From GCA-002712965 sp913048525 (lineage in GTDB: Bacteria > Chloroflexota > Dehalococcoidia > Lucifugimonadales > UBA826): 35,681 nt of DNA. Positions within the stretch are counted from its first letter, which is position 1. Every line of letters starts with the position of its first letter. Below are positions 6,917 through 15,652 of this stretch, one piece after another. Location: assembly GCA_913048525.1 (NCBI GenBank), contig CAJWWP010000016.1:1-35681 (forward strand). The letters run 5' to 3'. Made by a program: the position numbers and the translations under genes. The notes beneath the pieces were generated by a model. The model made no database searches and had not been told where the DNA came from. It was given only the letters and a program-made list of their open reading frames with translations.

Positions 6917-8059
6917 CTAGTTAGTCTTGAAAGGGTTTATTTGCTCAAAGGTCCCCTGAACAATGGGTGAGGCTTCCAGCCCAAGCCATTGTTCTAACAC
7001 TGTTCCATAAATCCCTCTGTAATCGATGGTGTGTTCAAGGTCTTCACCTTTGACCCAGCGATCACGCTCCAAAGAGGGATATTCACAGTAAAGGCCTCCA
7101 TCAACAGGCTTCCCGACTAGGAATGCTCCTCCGCCAGACCCATGGTCCGTTCCTGAACCATTATCTGCAATACGCCTTCCAAACTCTGAGAATATGAGCA
7201 TTACGACATTGTCATCAGCATCATGTTCTTCTAGATCAGCAAAGAAGTCATTGATTGCTCTGGCCAAGTCCTTGAAAAGGCCTGGCTGAGTTGGCAGCTG
7301 GTTAGCATGTGTGTCATATCCGCCTTGCTGTGTATAAAAAATCCGGGTCCCAAGATCGGCTGTATGTACACGAGCAACGTCCCGCAAGGATTTCCCTATA
7401 GGGCTATCTGCATACTCTACTGTGGATTCATATCTTTCAGGAGCTACCTTTATTATGTCGGCCCCGGTCAGAACGTCATTTCCAGTTCGGGAAAGGTAAT
7501 CCATTACCGGTCCTGTACCAATCGCCTGGCCATACATATTTTTGAATATTTGGAGCGCTTCATCTTTTTGATCTTCTGCCGTGATACCACTCATAAGACC
7601 ATAACTATCTAAGTTTGAAACGCTGGTGACAGGAACCCCAGCTTTAGTCATAGCCTTTGGGAGTCCGACACCAAAGTTAATCCCGGTCAGAGGGTTTTCT
7701 CCAGCAGGGTCCAACTGTTCTATGGTGTTACCCAACCATCCGACCGTAGATACCTCGTCAGGAGTGCATGTGTGCCAGATATCCATTCCTCTGAAATGAC
7801 TCCGATTGGAATCTGGATAACCGATTCCTTGAACGATTGCTACCATACCTCTGTCGTAGAGTTCCTTGAACGGGCCCATCTCGGGATGCCAACCCAAAGT
7901 ACTGTCAAGAGGAAGAACATCTTCTTGCGGAATATTTAAAAACGTCCTGTTGTCATAGTAGAGCGGATTCGAATACGGGATTACCGTATTCATAAAATCA
8001 TTTCCGCCCGAAAGCTGGACAACTACAAAGACTGGATCCTTCTTTGTGGTAGTGGCCAT
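6917..8059 (-). CDS. DUF1501 family protein
   Basis: The 380-residue protein carries DUF1501 signatures: QLSGGND near the N-terminus (15-21), GGYDTHANQ (246-254), SEFGRR (291-296) and GTDHGSGG (303-310). The fold is related to the alkaline phosphatase/sulfatase superfamily but the reaction is unknown. Most family members I know of start with a Tat signal; this one begins almost directly in the domain (MATTTKKDPVFVVVQLSGG) and has no export signal. GAGAGG precedes the ATG. It follows the DUF1800 gene by 53 bases; the DUF1800-DUF1501 pair is a widespread conserved neighbourhood, so a joint complex is likely. Confidence 0.88.
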   Translation of the reverse strand: MATTTKKDPVFVVVQLSGGNDFMNTVIPYSNPLYYDNRTFLNIPQEDVLPLDSTLGWHPEMGPFKELYDRGMVAIVQGIGYPDSNRSHFRGMDIWHTCTPDEVSTVGWLGNTIEQLDPAGENPLTGINFGVGLPKAMTKAGVPVTSVSNLDSYGLMSGITAEDQKDEALQIFKNMYGQAIGTGPVMDYLSRTGNDVLTGADIIKVAPERYESTVEYADSPIGKSLRDVARVHTADLGTRIFYTQQGGYDTHANQLPTQPGLFKDLARAINDFFADLEEHDADDNVVMLIFSEFGRRIADNGSGTDHGSGGGAFLVGKPVDGGLYCEYPSLERDRWVKGEDLEHTIDYRGIYGTVLEQWLGLEASPIVQGTFEQINPFKTN

Positions 8060-8112
8060 GTACTATCCCTCTCTAATGTAATTATTTACATGAAAAACTA
8101 TAAATTTACTGA

Positions 8113-9516
8113 CTATGCGAATTGATATTCCCTGGTTGAGACTATTAGTTGAATCATTCTGGATATCTTCACCGAATTTTCCGTGCGTGCTTGATCAGTG
8201 CTTAAATCGAGATCTCCTACTGCATCAGCATAGCTACTGAGAGCAGCATAAGTTTCATCCCCAACCTCTATAGGACCAATAAGATCAAGGCACCTACCGA
8301 CTAGATCGTCTGATTTAACTTGATCGCCCAGTCGAGACAAAATATCTTTAAATCCAGGGGTAGAAACATCGTCAAACTGATTTACCGCGAAATTTACGCG
8401 TTCATTAAGCGTTCCACCATCAATCCACTCTGAACCGGTGTGCCAACCCTCCACAGTGGGAGGATTCATGAGGGCTTGCCCCATTACAGAGGCTGTTCCG
8501 TATAGGGTCGCAAGAGCTTCACCTTCCCTCGGTATCACGTCGTACATTCCCGTTAACTTAATCGTGCCAGCAACAAGTTCACTAGGATTTTTCACTCTTT
8601 TGTAACGAGCGCCCTTAAAAAAATCGGAGTTGAAAACAAATCTGAGAATCGATCTTATGTCTCCATCCGTTTCTATGAACACTTTAATCATTGCCTCTAT
8701 GGCCTCGGGATTCCGGGGCTCCTCTATACTCCACGTATGAACCTGCGGTTCATCCTCAACAAAAAATGTGTACAAGTGACGGCAGATGAATTTGGCCGTT
8801 GCAGGTTGTTCACAAATAATGTCAACGATATCTTCGCCATTGAAATTACCTGTCCTGCCAAGAAAGGTTTTCTCCGTTCCGTCATGATCATCCTCATCAT
8901 AAATAAACGAGGATGCGAAGTGCCCGAAAGGGTAGAGAGGATGAGGTTGCTCAAAAGTCCATCCAGTAAAAGCACGTGAGGCATTTTTAATATCGTCTTC
9001 GGAGTAATTACCCACACCCATTGAGAACAGTTCAAGCAGTTCTCTTCCCCAATTTTCATTTGGCTGATCCGAATGATTCTCACAATTATCCAACCAGTAG
9101 TTCATAGCAGGATCTTTGGCCAAGTCATTAAGAACTTTTTTAATATTGGACAGCCCGTTGTTTCGGAAAGTGTCTATTTGTGCGATCAAAGTAGGGGTGT
9201 GTTCACTCTTGTAATATGCGGTGGCAAATACATGATGCCAAAAAAGAGCCATTTTCTCTTCAAGAGGTCTCTTAGTATTTATCATCCTCCATATCCATCT
9301 ACCAGCATGCTGCTGGTGACCGTCATGATAGGAAAGCTCCGGATTGTACCGCCTTATATAATCCTCATCCAGGTCCTCAAACCTTTCAGGATGCAGCAAA
9401 TCCTCCACTATTTCTTCATATTCGTTCTTGGCAATTTCCTCAAGCTCGCTGCGGGAAGCTCCAAACCCAGCGCGTCTGAGAAGATGTGCCTTTAGAGCGA
9501 GATCATTACTTCCCAT
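8113..9516 (-). CDS. DUF1800 family protein
   Basis: The 467-residue protein matches DUF1800: HLLRRAGFGASRSELEEIA at the N-terminus (12-30), the MALFWHHVFAT block, a Trp-Gly-Arg-Glu-Leu-Leu-Glu-Leu-Phe-Ser-Met-Gly-Val motif and the RAFTGW motif. The family is large, mostly helical and of unknown function, nearly always encoded next to DUF1501. No signal peptide is visible, in line with its DUF1501 partner here. The ATG has GGAAGG upstream. It opens the minus-strand operon; a plausible promoter lies at 9590-9619. The 190 bases to the VWA gene hold no other feature. Confidence 0.88.
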   Translation of the reverse strand: MGSNDLALKAHLLRRAGFGASRSELEEIAKNEYEEIVEDLLHPERFEDLDEDYIRRYNPELSYHDGHQQHAGRWIWRMINTKRPLEEKMALFWHHVFATAYYKSEHTPTLIAQIDTFRNNGLSNIKKVLNDLAKDPAMNYWLDNCENHSDQPNENWGRELLELFSMGVGNYSEDDIKNASRAFTGWTFEQPHPLYPFGHFASSFIYDEDDHDGTEKTFLGRTGNFNGEDIVDIICEQPATAKFICRHLYTFFVEDEPQVHTWSIEEPRNPEAIEAMIKVFIETDGDIRSILRFVFNSDFFKGARYKRVKNPSELVAGTIKLTGMYDVIPREGEALATLYGTASVMGQALMNPPTVEGWHTGSEWIDGGTLNERVNFAVNQFDDVSTPGFKDILSRLGDQVKSDDLVGRCLDLIGPIEVGDETYAALSSYADAVGDLDLSTDQARTENSVKISRMIQLIVSTREYQFA

Positions 9517-9589
9517 CTTCTTTAACCTTCCTATTGACGAATTACACTAATAAACCTTCAAACCCTGCACCGATAGCAGTATGACGCCT

Positions 9590-9619
9590 ATTCTAGCCAA
9601 AAACCGGCTAAGTGATCAA
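9590..9619 (-). promoter_or_regulatory. predicted promoter of the DUF1800-DUF1501-NHL operon
   Basis: On the minus strand TTGATC (9619-9614) and TAGAAT (9595-9590) are 18 bases apart. The -10 box matches 5 of 6 consensus positions. Transcription would start near 9583, about 65 bases before the DUF1800 ATG. Confidence 0.45.
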
Positions 9620-9706
9620 TAAGCATATGCCATCGGTGAGACCCACTATACCCCTGTCGTGAAATGTGCTAGTCAAGAATAGCTAACTATAACAATTTCA
9701 GAAAAG

Positions 9707-11782
9707 CTAAACCCGAAGCCTTCTTCCTTTTACGTAATCCACAAGAACGTATTTTCCCAACTCGTCGGGATTCGTGTAGAAAGCCCTGCCACCGTTAACA
9801 TTCACCATGCTGTCAATAAATTCCATGAGGGTGTAATTTTCTTCCAGCATAAACGTGTTTATAACTATCCCTTCACTGGTACAACGTTTCACTTCTCGTA
9901 AGGTTTGGTCCAGAGTTCGATCACTGGGTGGGTAGCTAAAATAGGCCTGGGCTCCCTCCATATGGCAAGTTGGCTCGCCGTCCGTCACCATAAGTATCTG
10001 TTTGTTACCGGCATTCTCTCTGGCAAGCAATTGGCGAGCCAATATGAGTCCGTGATGCATATTGGTCCCAGCAACCCAATGATTCCAAGTTGACTCCGCT
10101 ATATCTTCCCCTTGTATCACCATCCCGTAATCAGAAAACCCAACAACAAAAAACTTGTCGCGAGGAAATTTAGTTTTAATGAGCCAATACAGTGCTAAGG
10201 CCACTTTTTTTGCCGAAGTATATGTTCCGTACATACCCATTGACCGACTTTGATCAATCATCAGCACCGTGGCTGACCTGGTCAAATGCTCGTGTTCGTT
10301 AATTTCAAGATCTTCGTAAGACATTTTCAAAGGGATTGACGTACCCTGCCGTTTGACCGTATTGAATAGTGACTTCTGCAAATTTATATTGAATGAACTG
10401 TCAGGCTCGTAGGGAAGTGTCTCACCGGTTAAATCCCCCCAGTCACCACTGACGTAGGCTTCGTGATCGCCAAGCCTATCTTTCTTCATTCGGTCAAAGA
10501 CTTCTTTCATCGCTTTCTGGGCTATCTGCCTTACAGCTGAAGGGCCAAGAGAGAATCGGTCACGATCGGAATTGAGATAACCAGCCTCTTCAAGTGCCTG
10601 AACCATCCGCCGAACCTCTTCCAGTTCGAATCTAGCTTCTTCCCCTAAAAGATTTTCCACTTCGTCCAAATCAAGATCTGCCACCCTCCCACTTCTCATC
10701 ACCTCTCTGATTGTGGCATCCAGCTCATTAATTCTCCTCATTTCGTCGACTAATTCCAATCCCTTTTCTAACGAAATGTCTGAAGAACCTGAAAATTTAT
10801 AAGCATCAATCAAACCATCAAAGGGTGAAATTTCCTGGATATAGCCACCAAGTTCCGTTAGTGAAGACGATATTTCAGGATCAATAGGCAGCTTGAGTAT
10901 TTCTGATAACTCATCTTTCATCTGATCCGAAAGGCTGGCCGAAATCGAATGCATAGCAATAAAGTTATTTCGTAAATTTTCGATAAGATCATCAAGTTTA
11001 GATGGTCTCTGCGGACTTCCTTTCACACCAAAAAGATCATCGAATTTATCTATGAACTCATCAAATTTCTCATCTTCACCGGCCAGACGATCTCTGAGCA
11101 TACGGTTAATCTCGTGCAGCGCATTTCGAATGTGTTCCACATTATCTTTCGATAGGTTTCCTAGACCATTTTTAGTATGTTGAAAAAAACTCCTAATTAA
11201 CTGTTCACTTAAAGTTTCGATCAACTTCTCGAACTTATCACGAGCAGCGGAGTCCATAAATTCATACCGAGATAGCTGCGTTACGGACTCTGAAATACTT
11301 TCCGGAAGATTTTCAAGTTTTTTGCGGCTCTCAGTAACTCTTTTTTCAAGAAGATCCATCGCAAAGCCTAGTGAACTCCTCTCTGATTCACTAGAATTGT
11401 TGAGGTACTCAGAAGCCTCGGCGAGCCGGCGATCGATTCCGTCTAGTTCCGTATTGACTATGTCTTGCAACTGCTCACCGATTTCACGAAGTGGTGATTC
11501 TAAATCGAAGTATTCCTGATTGAGTCTCCTAAGTTCTTCAAGGCGCCGCCGAAGATCTTTGAGTCCCCCTACAGGCCTAATACCGGTCGAATGACCCCTT
11601 TCTCCATCCACATGGGGATCAGGCCTATCGGAATGAAACCCTTCGGCGTAGAGATTGCGCAAAGCTTCGTTTACGTCACCAGCTTCCAGTATCTCCTCAG
11701 AAAGTCGATCAAACGCTGTATCTAACTTTTCAAAGGGACTTTGGGTTCCATCCCATTGCGAATAAGTATATCTAGTACCCAT
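9707..11782 (-). CDS. long helical protein with C-terminal von Willebrand factor A domain
   Basis: The 691-residue protein has about 490 residues of charged, helix-rich sequence (coiled-coil-like around 70-125, 140-260 and 330-400) followed by a VWA domain (~500-691). The metal-ion-dependent adhesion site is complete: D510-x-S512-x-S514, T573 and D601 (TDGEP). VWA proteins of this soluble type usually partner a MoxR-type AAA ATPase in assembling or activating metalloenzymes or complexes; no ATPase gene is in the window, so the partner is elsewhere or absent. No signal peptide or membrane segment. No clear ribosome-binding site before the ATG, so the exact start is less sure. It lies divergent to an enolase-superfamily gene and is probably transcribed alone. 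Confidence 0.85.
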   Translation of the reverse strand: MGTRYTYSQWDGTQSPFEKLDTAFDRLSEEILEAGDVNEALRNLYAEGFHSDRPDPHVDGERGHSTGIRPVGGLKDLRRRLEELRRLNQEYFDLESPLREIGEQLQDIVNTELDGIDRRLAEASEYLNNSSESERSSLGFAMDLLEKRVTESRKKLENLPESISESVTQLSRYEFMDSAARDKFEKLIETLSEQLIRSFFQHTKNGLGNLSKDNVEHIRNALHEINRMLRDRLAGEDEKFDEFIDKFDDLFGVKGSPQRPSKLDDLIENLRNNFIAMHSISASLSDQMKDELSEILKLPIDPEISSSLTELGGYIQEISPFDGLIDAYKFSGSSDISLEKGLELVDEMRRINELDATIREVMRSGRVADLDLDEVENLLGEEARFELEEVRRMVQALEEAGYLNSDRDRFSLGPSAVRQIAQKAMKEVFDRMKKDRLGDHEAYVSGDWGDLTGETLPYEPDSSFNINLQKSLFNTVKRQGTSIPLKMSYEDLEINEHEHLTRSATVLMIDQSRSMGMYGTYTSAKKVALALYWLIKTKFPRDKFFVVGFSDYGMVIQGEDIAESTWNHWVAGTNMHHGLILARQLLARENAGNKQILMVTDGEPTCHMEGAQAYFSYPPSDRTLDQTLREVKRCTSEGIVINTFMLEENYTLMEFIDSMVNVNGGRAFYTNPDELGKYVLVDYVKGRRLRV

Positions 11783-11907
11783 AACGGAAATAGTACATCA
11801 ACAGGACCAACAAATTTGAAATTACGCAACGGGTTTTGTCATGCTAGAATCGGCAGTCAGTGTAGTTAATAAATAGTACTGAAAAATTATTCGCTGGAGT
11901 TAATCAA

Positions 11908-13005
11908 ATGAAAATAACTAACATGAGAGTAGAGTGTTATCGCTGGCCAAAGAGAGTACCTCAAAGTAATGGCAAGCACACCTACACTCATGACGGACGG
12001 AATTTCGTCTTTATTGACACGGATGAAGGAATTACAGGGGTGGGTCAGATTGGTGGGACACATTCATCAGACGAGATAGTTAAGTCAATTTTTGACTACT
12101 ACAAGGATTTCGTAATTGGACAAGACCCCTTCGACAATGAGCGTATATGGGACGAACTCTGGGAGCCAAAGATAACCGGAAGGCGTGGCCTTTCAACCCG
12201 TGTTATAAGCGGTATTGATATAGCCCTTTGGGACATAAAAGGTAAAGCTGCAAATAAGCCCGTGTATAAACTACTTGGAGGCTACACAGAAAAAGTACCT
12301 GTATATATAGCAGGAGGGTATTACGAGGAAGGGAAAGGATTACCTGAGCTGCAGAATGAAATGACTACTAGTGTTGAAATGGGCGCGGACGCCGTAAAAA
12401 TGAAAATAGGTGCCGTCCCGATTAACGAAGATGTGGAGAGGGTAAAAGCAGTTCGAGAGGCAGTGGGGCCAGACGTGAAACTGCTGGTAGACGCGAACTG
12501 CGCCTATCGTTATTACGAAGCAATTGAAATAGCTCGTAAAATGGAACCATATGACATATTTTGGTTCGAGGAGCCTATTCCCCCAGACGATTACAAAGGC
12601 CACGTTCTAATTAGCCAGGCAACGTCTATACCTATTGCAACCGGGGAGAACGAATATACAAAGTACGGATTCAGGGACCTAATAGAAAGCAGGGCAGCTG
12701 CAATCCTTCAACCAGACGCACTCATCATGGGTGGGGTTACAGAATTCATGAAAGTCGCAGCACAGGCCCAAGCACATAATCTCCCAATCGCACCTCACGG
12801 AAGACAGGAAGTACACATTCACCTCCTCTGCGCAATACCAAACGGATTAATCCTTGAGTACTACAGAGGAGAAACGGATCCTATATTCGACAAAGTTTTC
12901 AGCTACACACTCCAGGTGGAAAACGGATTTGTAAGCCCGCCCGACTTGCCAGGATTTGGCATGGAACCCAATCTAGAATTCCTGGAGCAGTATCGCGTGT
13001 CCTAG
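11908..13005 (+). CDS. mandelate racemase-like enolase-superfamily enzyme
   Basis: The 365-residue protein has the MR/MLE capping domain and barrel, with the full mandelate racemase residue set: K164-x-K166, metal ligands D195, E221 and E247, the D270/H297 dyad and E317. From memory of the Pseudomonas putida enzyme, all of these fall at the same residue numbers, although the rest of the sequence differs. Both a Lys base and a His base are present, so racemisation or dehydration of a 2-hydroxy acid or acid sugar is possible; the true substrate is unknown. TGGAG nine bases before the ATG supports the start. It stands alone between a divergent VWA gene and a convergent alpha/beta hydrolase gene. 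Its KxK motif distinguishes it from the two other enolase paralogs in the window. Confidence 0.92.
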   Translation: MKITNMRVECYRWPKRVPQSNGKHTYTHDGRNFVFIDTDEGITGVGQIGGTHSSDEIVKSIFDYYKDFVIGQDPFDNERIWDELWEPKITGRRGLSTRVISGIDIALWDIKGKAANKPVYKLLGGYTEKVPVYIAGGYYEEGKGLPELQNEMTTSVEMGADAVKMKIGAVPINEDVERVKAVREAVGPDVKLLVDANCAYRYYEAIEIARKMEPYDIFWFEEPIPPDDYKGHVLISQATSIPIATGENEYTKYGFRDLIESRAAAILQPDALIMGGVTEFMKVAAQAQAHNLPIAPHGRQEVHIHLLCAIPNGLILEYYRGETDPIFDKVFSYTLQVENGFVSPPDLPGFGMEPNLEFLEQYRVS

Positions 13006-13075
13006 GAGTTTGCGATAGATCTATTCCAGAAGTTATCACTCATAGATGGGTACCTTTTCAAGATATCTAGCAGAA

Positions 13076-13849
13076 CTATGGGTCGATAAATCTTCCCACT
13101 TCAAAATTGAATATGTCTGGCTTTTCGAAATAGACAGAGTGGCCGCAATCAGGGATGACAATAACCCGGGATCCTTCAATATGGTGTGATGCTATTTGAA
13201 GCACATGAGGAGGAGTGATTTCGTCTTCTTCGCCTACTATGAACTGAACAGGCATGGTTAGTTTTTTAAGTTCAGTACCCTTAGGTCCACCGTAAAGTAT
13301 CCCTCCACTCATATCCCTGGGGGGATTAGACCTTTGAATTTGAAGATATAGGTTCGCCATATCCGGATTTCGTTCACGAAAACCCTCTGAGAGCGCCCGG
13401 AATCCAATCCCTCTCGTATCTGGATGAGAATCTCTCCAGTCAGTGAGAGCGGCTTCAACATCCTCCTCTCCCATAGCGCCAGTCGTATCAGCAAAAGTTA
13501 TGCTCAAAACCTTTTCTGGCTGATTGACTGCAAATCCTAAAGCTGTCCTGCCCCCCATGGACTGAGCCACCAGGTGAAATCTCTCGATTTCCAATGCCTC
13601 TGTGAGTGCCCCTAAATCATCAGAAAATGCCTCCATGCCAGGACCATTATCTAAGTCATGCGAATGACCAAATCCTCTGTGTGAGAAAACAACACAATCG
13701 TATTTACGGGAAAAATAAGGTATCTGTTGAAACCATGAGAGCAAATTGCCTCCGGCTCCATGAGCAAATACTATCGACTTTGCCTTGCTGCTGTCAGGCC
13801 CATATCGCTGATATTCAATTTCTATCCCATTGACGGCGACTTTTGACAT
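13076..13849 (-). CDS. alpha/beta hydrolase
   Basis: The 257-residue protein is a compact alpha/beta hydrolase. The HGAGG oxyanion region is at 30-34, the nucleophile S97 sits in AQSMGG, the acid is D209 (GEEDE) and the base is H237 (CGHSVYFEKP). The length and short cap suit the family that includes 3-oxoadipate enol-lactonases, carbon-carbon bond hydrolases and simple esterases. It is the last gene of a five-gene minus operon (crotonase, FAH-like, SMP-30-like, SDR, this), eight bases after the SDR gene, so it may hydrolyse a lactone or ring-cleavage product of that pathway. The ribosome-binding site is weak (AGGTG). Confidence 0.88.
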   Translation of the reverse strand: MSKVAVNGIEIEYQRYGPDSSKAKSIVFAHGAGGNLLSWFQQIPYFSRKYDCVVFSHRGFGHSHDLDNGPGMEAFSDDLGALTEALEIERFHLVAQSMGGRTALGFAVNQPEKVLSITFADTTGAMGEEDVEAALTDWRDSHPDTRGIGFRALSEGFRERNPDMANLYLQIQRSNPPRDMSGGILYGGPKGTELKKLTMPVQFIVGEEDEITPPHVLQIASHHIEGSRVIVIPDCGHSVYFEKPDIFNFEVGRFIDP

Positions 13850-13857
13850 TTCTGCAC

Positions 13858-14700
13858 CTATCTTTTGTAAGGCATCTTGGCGTCCGGGTTCTCATTGGCA
13901 TATTGAGCCTGTTGTACCCCAAAATTCTCCTGCAACTGGATTGTAAGACCTCCATCAACCGGAAGAGCATGGCCAGTTATGAAAGATGCGTCATCCGAGC
14001 TGAGAAAAACAGCAGCGTTGCCGATATCTTCTGGAACCCCAGTCCGTCTTACAGGGTATTGGTCTTCAAAAAATTTTAACCCCTCTGGATTATCTTTCCA
14101 TGTGCTCTCAAATATGCGTTCAGTAACGATATGTCCCGGACAAATAGCGTTAACTCTTATCCCCAACTCCCCGTAATCGACTGCCATTTGACGTGTCATA
14201 GCTATAACAGCAGCCTTGCCAGTTTCATAGGTAAGCGCCTTGCGAGCCATGAGTAACCCATGTACAGAGGAGATATTAACAATTGATCCTCCACCCCCTT
14301 CTGCAAGAACCGGTATCGCATACTTACTCCCTGCATACACAGAAGTCACCAATGAATGTATGTCACTTTCCCATTTTTCTTCAGATACCTCTAAAGCTCC
14401 ACCCTGCTGCCCGTCTGCAGCGTTATAAGCATTGTTAACCAATATGTCGATTCTCCCCCATAAAACCTGGGCCTCATTTACCATCAATTTCAAATCATCG
14501 TAGGAATTTACATCTATCCTTATCGCGGAGGCAGTGCCACCGATATCTACTACTGCATCTACCGTCTTATTTGCCGTCTTCAGATCAATGTCAGCTACGA
14601 GTACCTTTGCTCCAGCCAAGGCCATTTTCCTAGATATTCCACCCCCAACTCCTTGGGCACCACCTGTGACTATGGCCACCTTACCTGTTAAATCTGACAT
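13858..14700 (-). CDS. short-chain dehydrogenase/reductase
   Basis: A classical SDR of 280 residues, slightly longer than the usual 250 because of a polar C-terminal tail (from ~255, ending NPDAKMPYKR). The NAD(P)-binding TGGAQGVGGG motif is at 12-21, D38 at the end of strand 2 suggests NAD preference, NNAY is at 89-92, and the catalytic set is S145, Y158 and K162. The typical C-terminal SFITG and PVDGG motifs are present. It probably oxidises a secondary alcohol to a ketone in the operon's pathway. GAGGA before the ATG supports the start; 12 bases separate it from the SMP-30-like gene upstream. Confidence 0.92.
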   Translation of the reverse strand: MSDLTGKVAIVTGGAQGVGGGISRKMALAGAKVLVADIDLKTANKTVDAVVDIGGTASAIRIDVNSYDDLKLMVNEAQVLWGRIDILVNNAYNAADGQQGGALEVSEEKWESDIHSLVTSVYAGSKYAIPVLAEGGGGSIVNISSVHGLLMARKALTYETGKAAVIAMTRQMAVDYGELGIRVNAICPGHIVTERIFESTWKDNPEGLKFFEDQYPVRRTGVPEDIGNAAVFLSSDDASFITGHALPVDGGLTIQLQENFGVQQAQYANENPDAKMPYKR

Positions 14701-14712
14701 CTGAATTCCTCG

Positions 14713-15612
14713 CTACCGGCTAATTAAGATCTTGGGATAGTTTAATGGGGCACCTTTTGGGTTGCCAATTTTACTGAGATCATAGCGACTGATGTGCCAC
14801 CTCCCTAGGTTTGAACTCAATAAATCATCTCTCTCGGTTCCGCAAAAAGCTATATTGGTGGGGCCTGCCATGAGGGTTCCTTCATAATCATCCACCAGTA
14901 TTTCAAGCCCTTCATCTTCTTTATAACGCCATATTCGATCAGGGCGATAACAAGATATGTAAAGGCTGCCTCCATCATCAAAAGCAAGACCATCAGGCAC
15001 ACTTCGAGGCACCGACGTGACTATTTCCCTAGATCCTGGTGTGCCGTCGTCATTTATTAAGATTCGCTCTATTCGTGGCTGATCGAGACTAGCCGCCACA
15101 TAAAGATACTTACCGTCAGGCGACAGGCATAAACCGTTTGGAAACGTCTTAGGATATTCGGACCACACGTCTGAATGGCCCCCCGGTCTAATGCGGAAAA
15201 CCCTTCCGTTCGATTCTCCCCATATCCCAGCGTCTGAAACATACAAGTTTCCATCAGCGTCAAAAACCGGATAATTAGGCGCCACCATTTTCTCGCCGTA
15301 ATCCCCGTCGGAATACAAGGAGACAGCTCCGCCAGAAGTAATCCTGTAGACCCCACTACCAACACAAGCGTATAAGTTATGGTCGGAATCCTGGCATATT
15401 CCACCCACGAAACCCGGAGTTGTAGCAAACTGTTCAAACGTCCCAGCAGCTATATCAATCCGATATATCTGCCCTCCTTCACCACCCGCATAGGCAAATC
15501 CATCACAGCCCCAGGCAATACATTCAGGATGATCCAGTCCCTGTCCAAAACTACCAACACAGTAGGATACACATTGGTGAACATCTAGAAGGGGTTGACC
15601 AGGTTGCATCAT
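14713..15612 (-). CDS. SMP-30/gluconolactonase-like beta-propeller protein
   Basis: Six-bladed propeller of the SMP-30/strictosidine synthase type, 299 residues from the preferred start. Blade signatures recur (FDADGNLYVSD, LSPDGKYLYVA, AFDDGGSLYIS). Members usually open aldonolactones using a Glu/Asn/Asp metal site; here 'FPNGLCLSPDGK' and 'VPDGLAFDDGG' match the Asn and Asp ligand strands, while the N-terminal Glu ligand is less clear, so catalysis is unproven. An upstream in-frame ATG at 15630 exists, but GGAGGT sits six bases before the ATG at 15612 and decides the start. Probably co-transcribed with the FAH-like gene (40 bases) and SDR (12 bases). Confidence 0.8.
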   Translation of the reverse strand: MMQPGQPLLDVHQCVSYCVGSFGQGLDHPECIAWGCDGFAYAGGEGGQIYRIDIAAGTFEQFATTPGFVGGICQDSDHNLYACVGSGVYRITSGGAVSLYSDGDYGEKMVAPNYPVFDADGNLYVSDAGIWGESNGRVFRIRPGGHSDVWSEYPKTFPNGLCLSPDGKYLYVAASLDQPRIERILINDDGTPGSREIVTSVPRSVPDGLAFDDGGSLYISCYRPDRIWRYKEDEGLEILVDDYEGTLMAGPTNIAFCGTERDDLLSSNLGRWHISRYDLSKIGNPKGAPLNYPKILISR

Positions 15613-15652
15613 ATGGGCACCTCCAAACATCTAACTAATAAAGGTGAAATGC

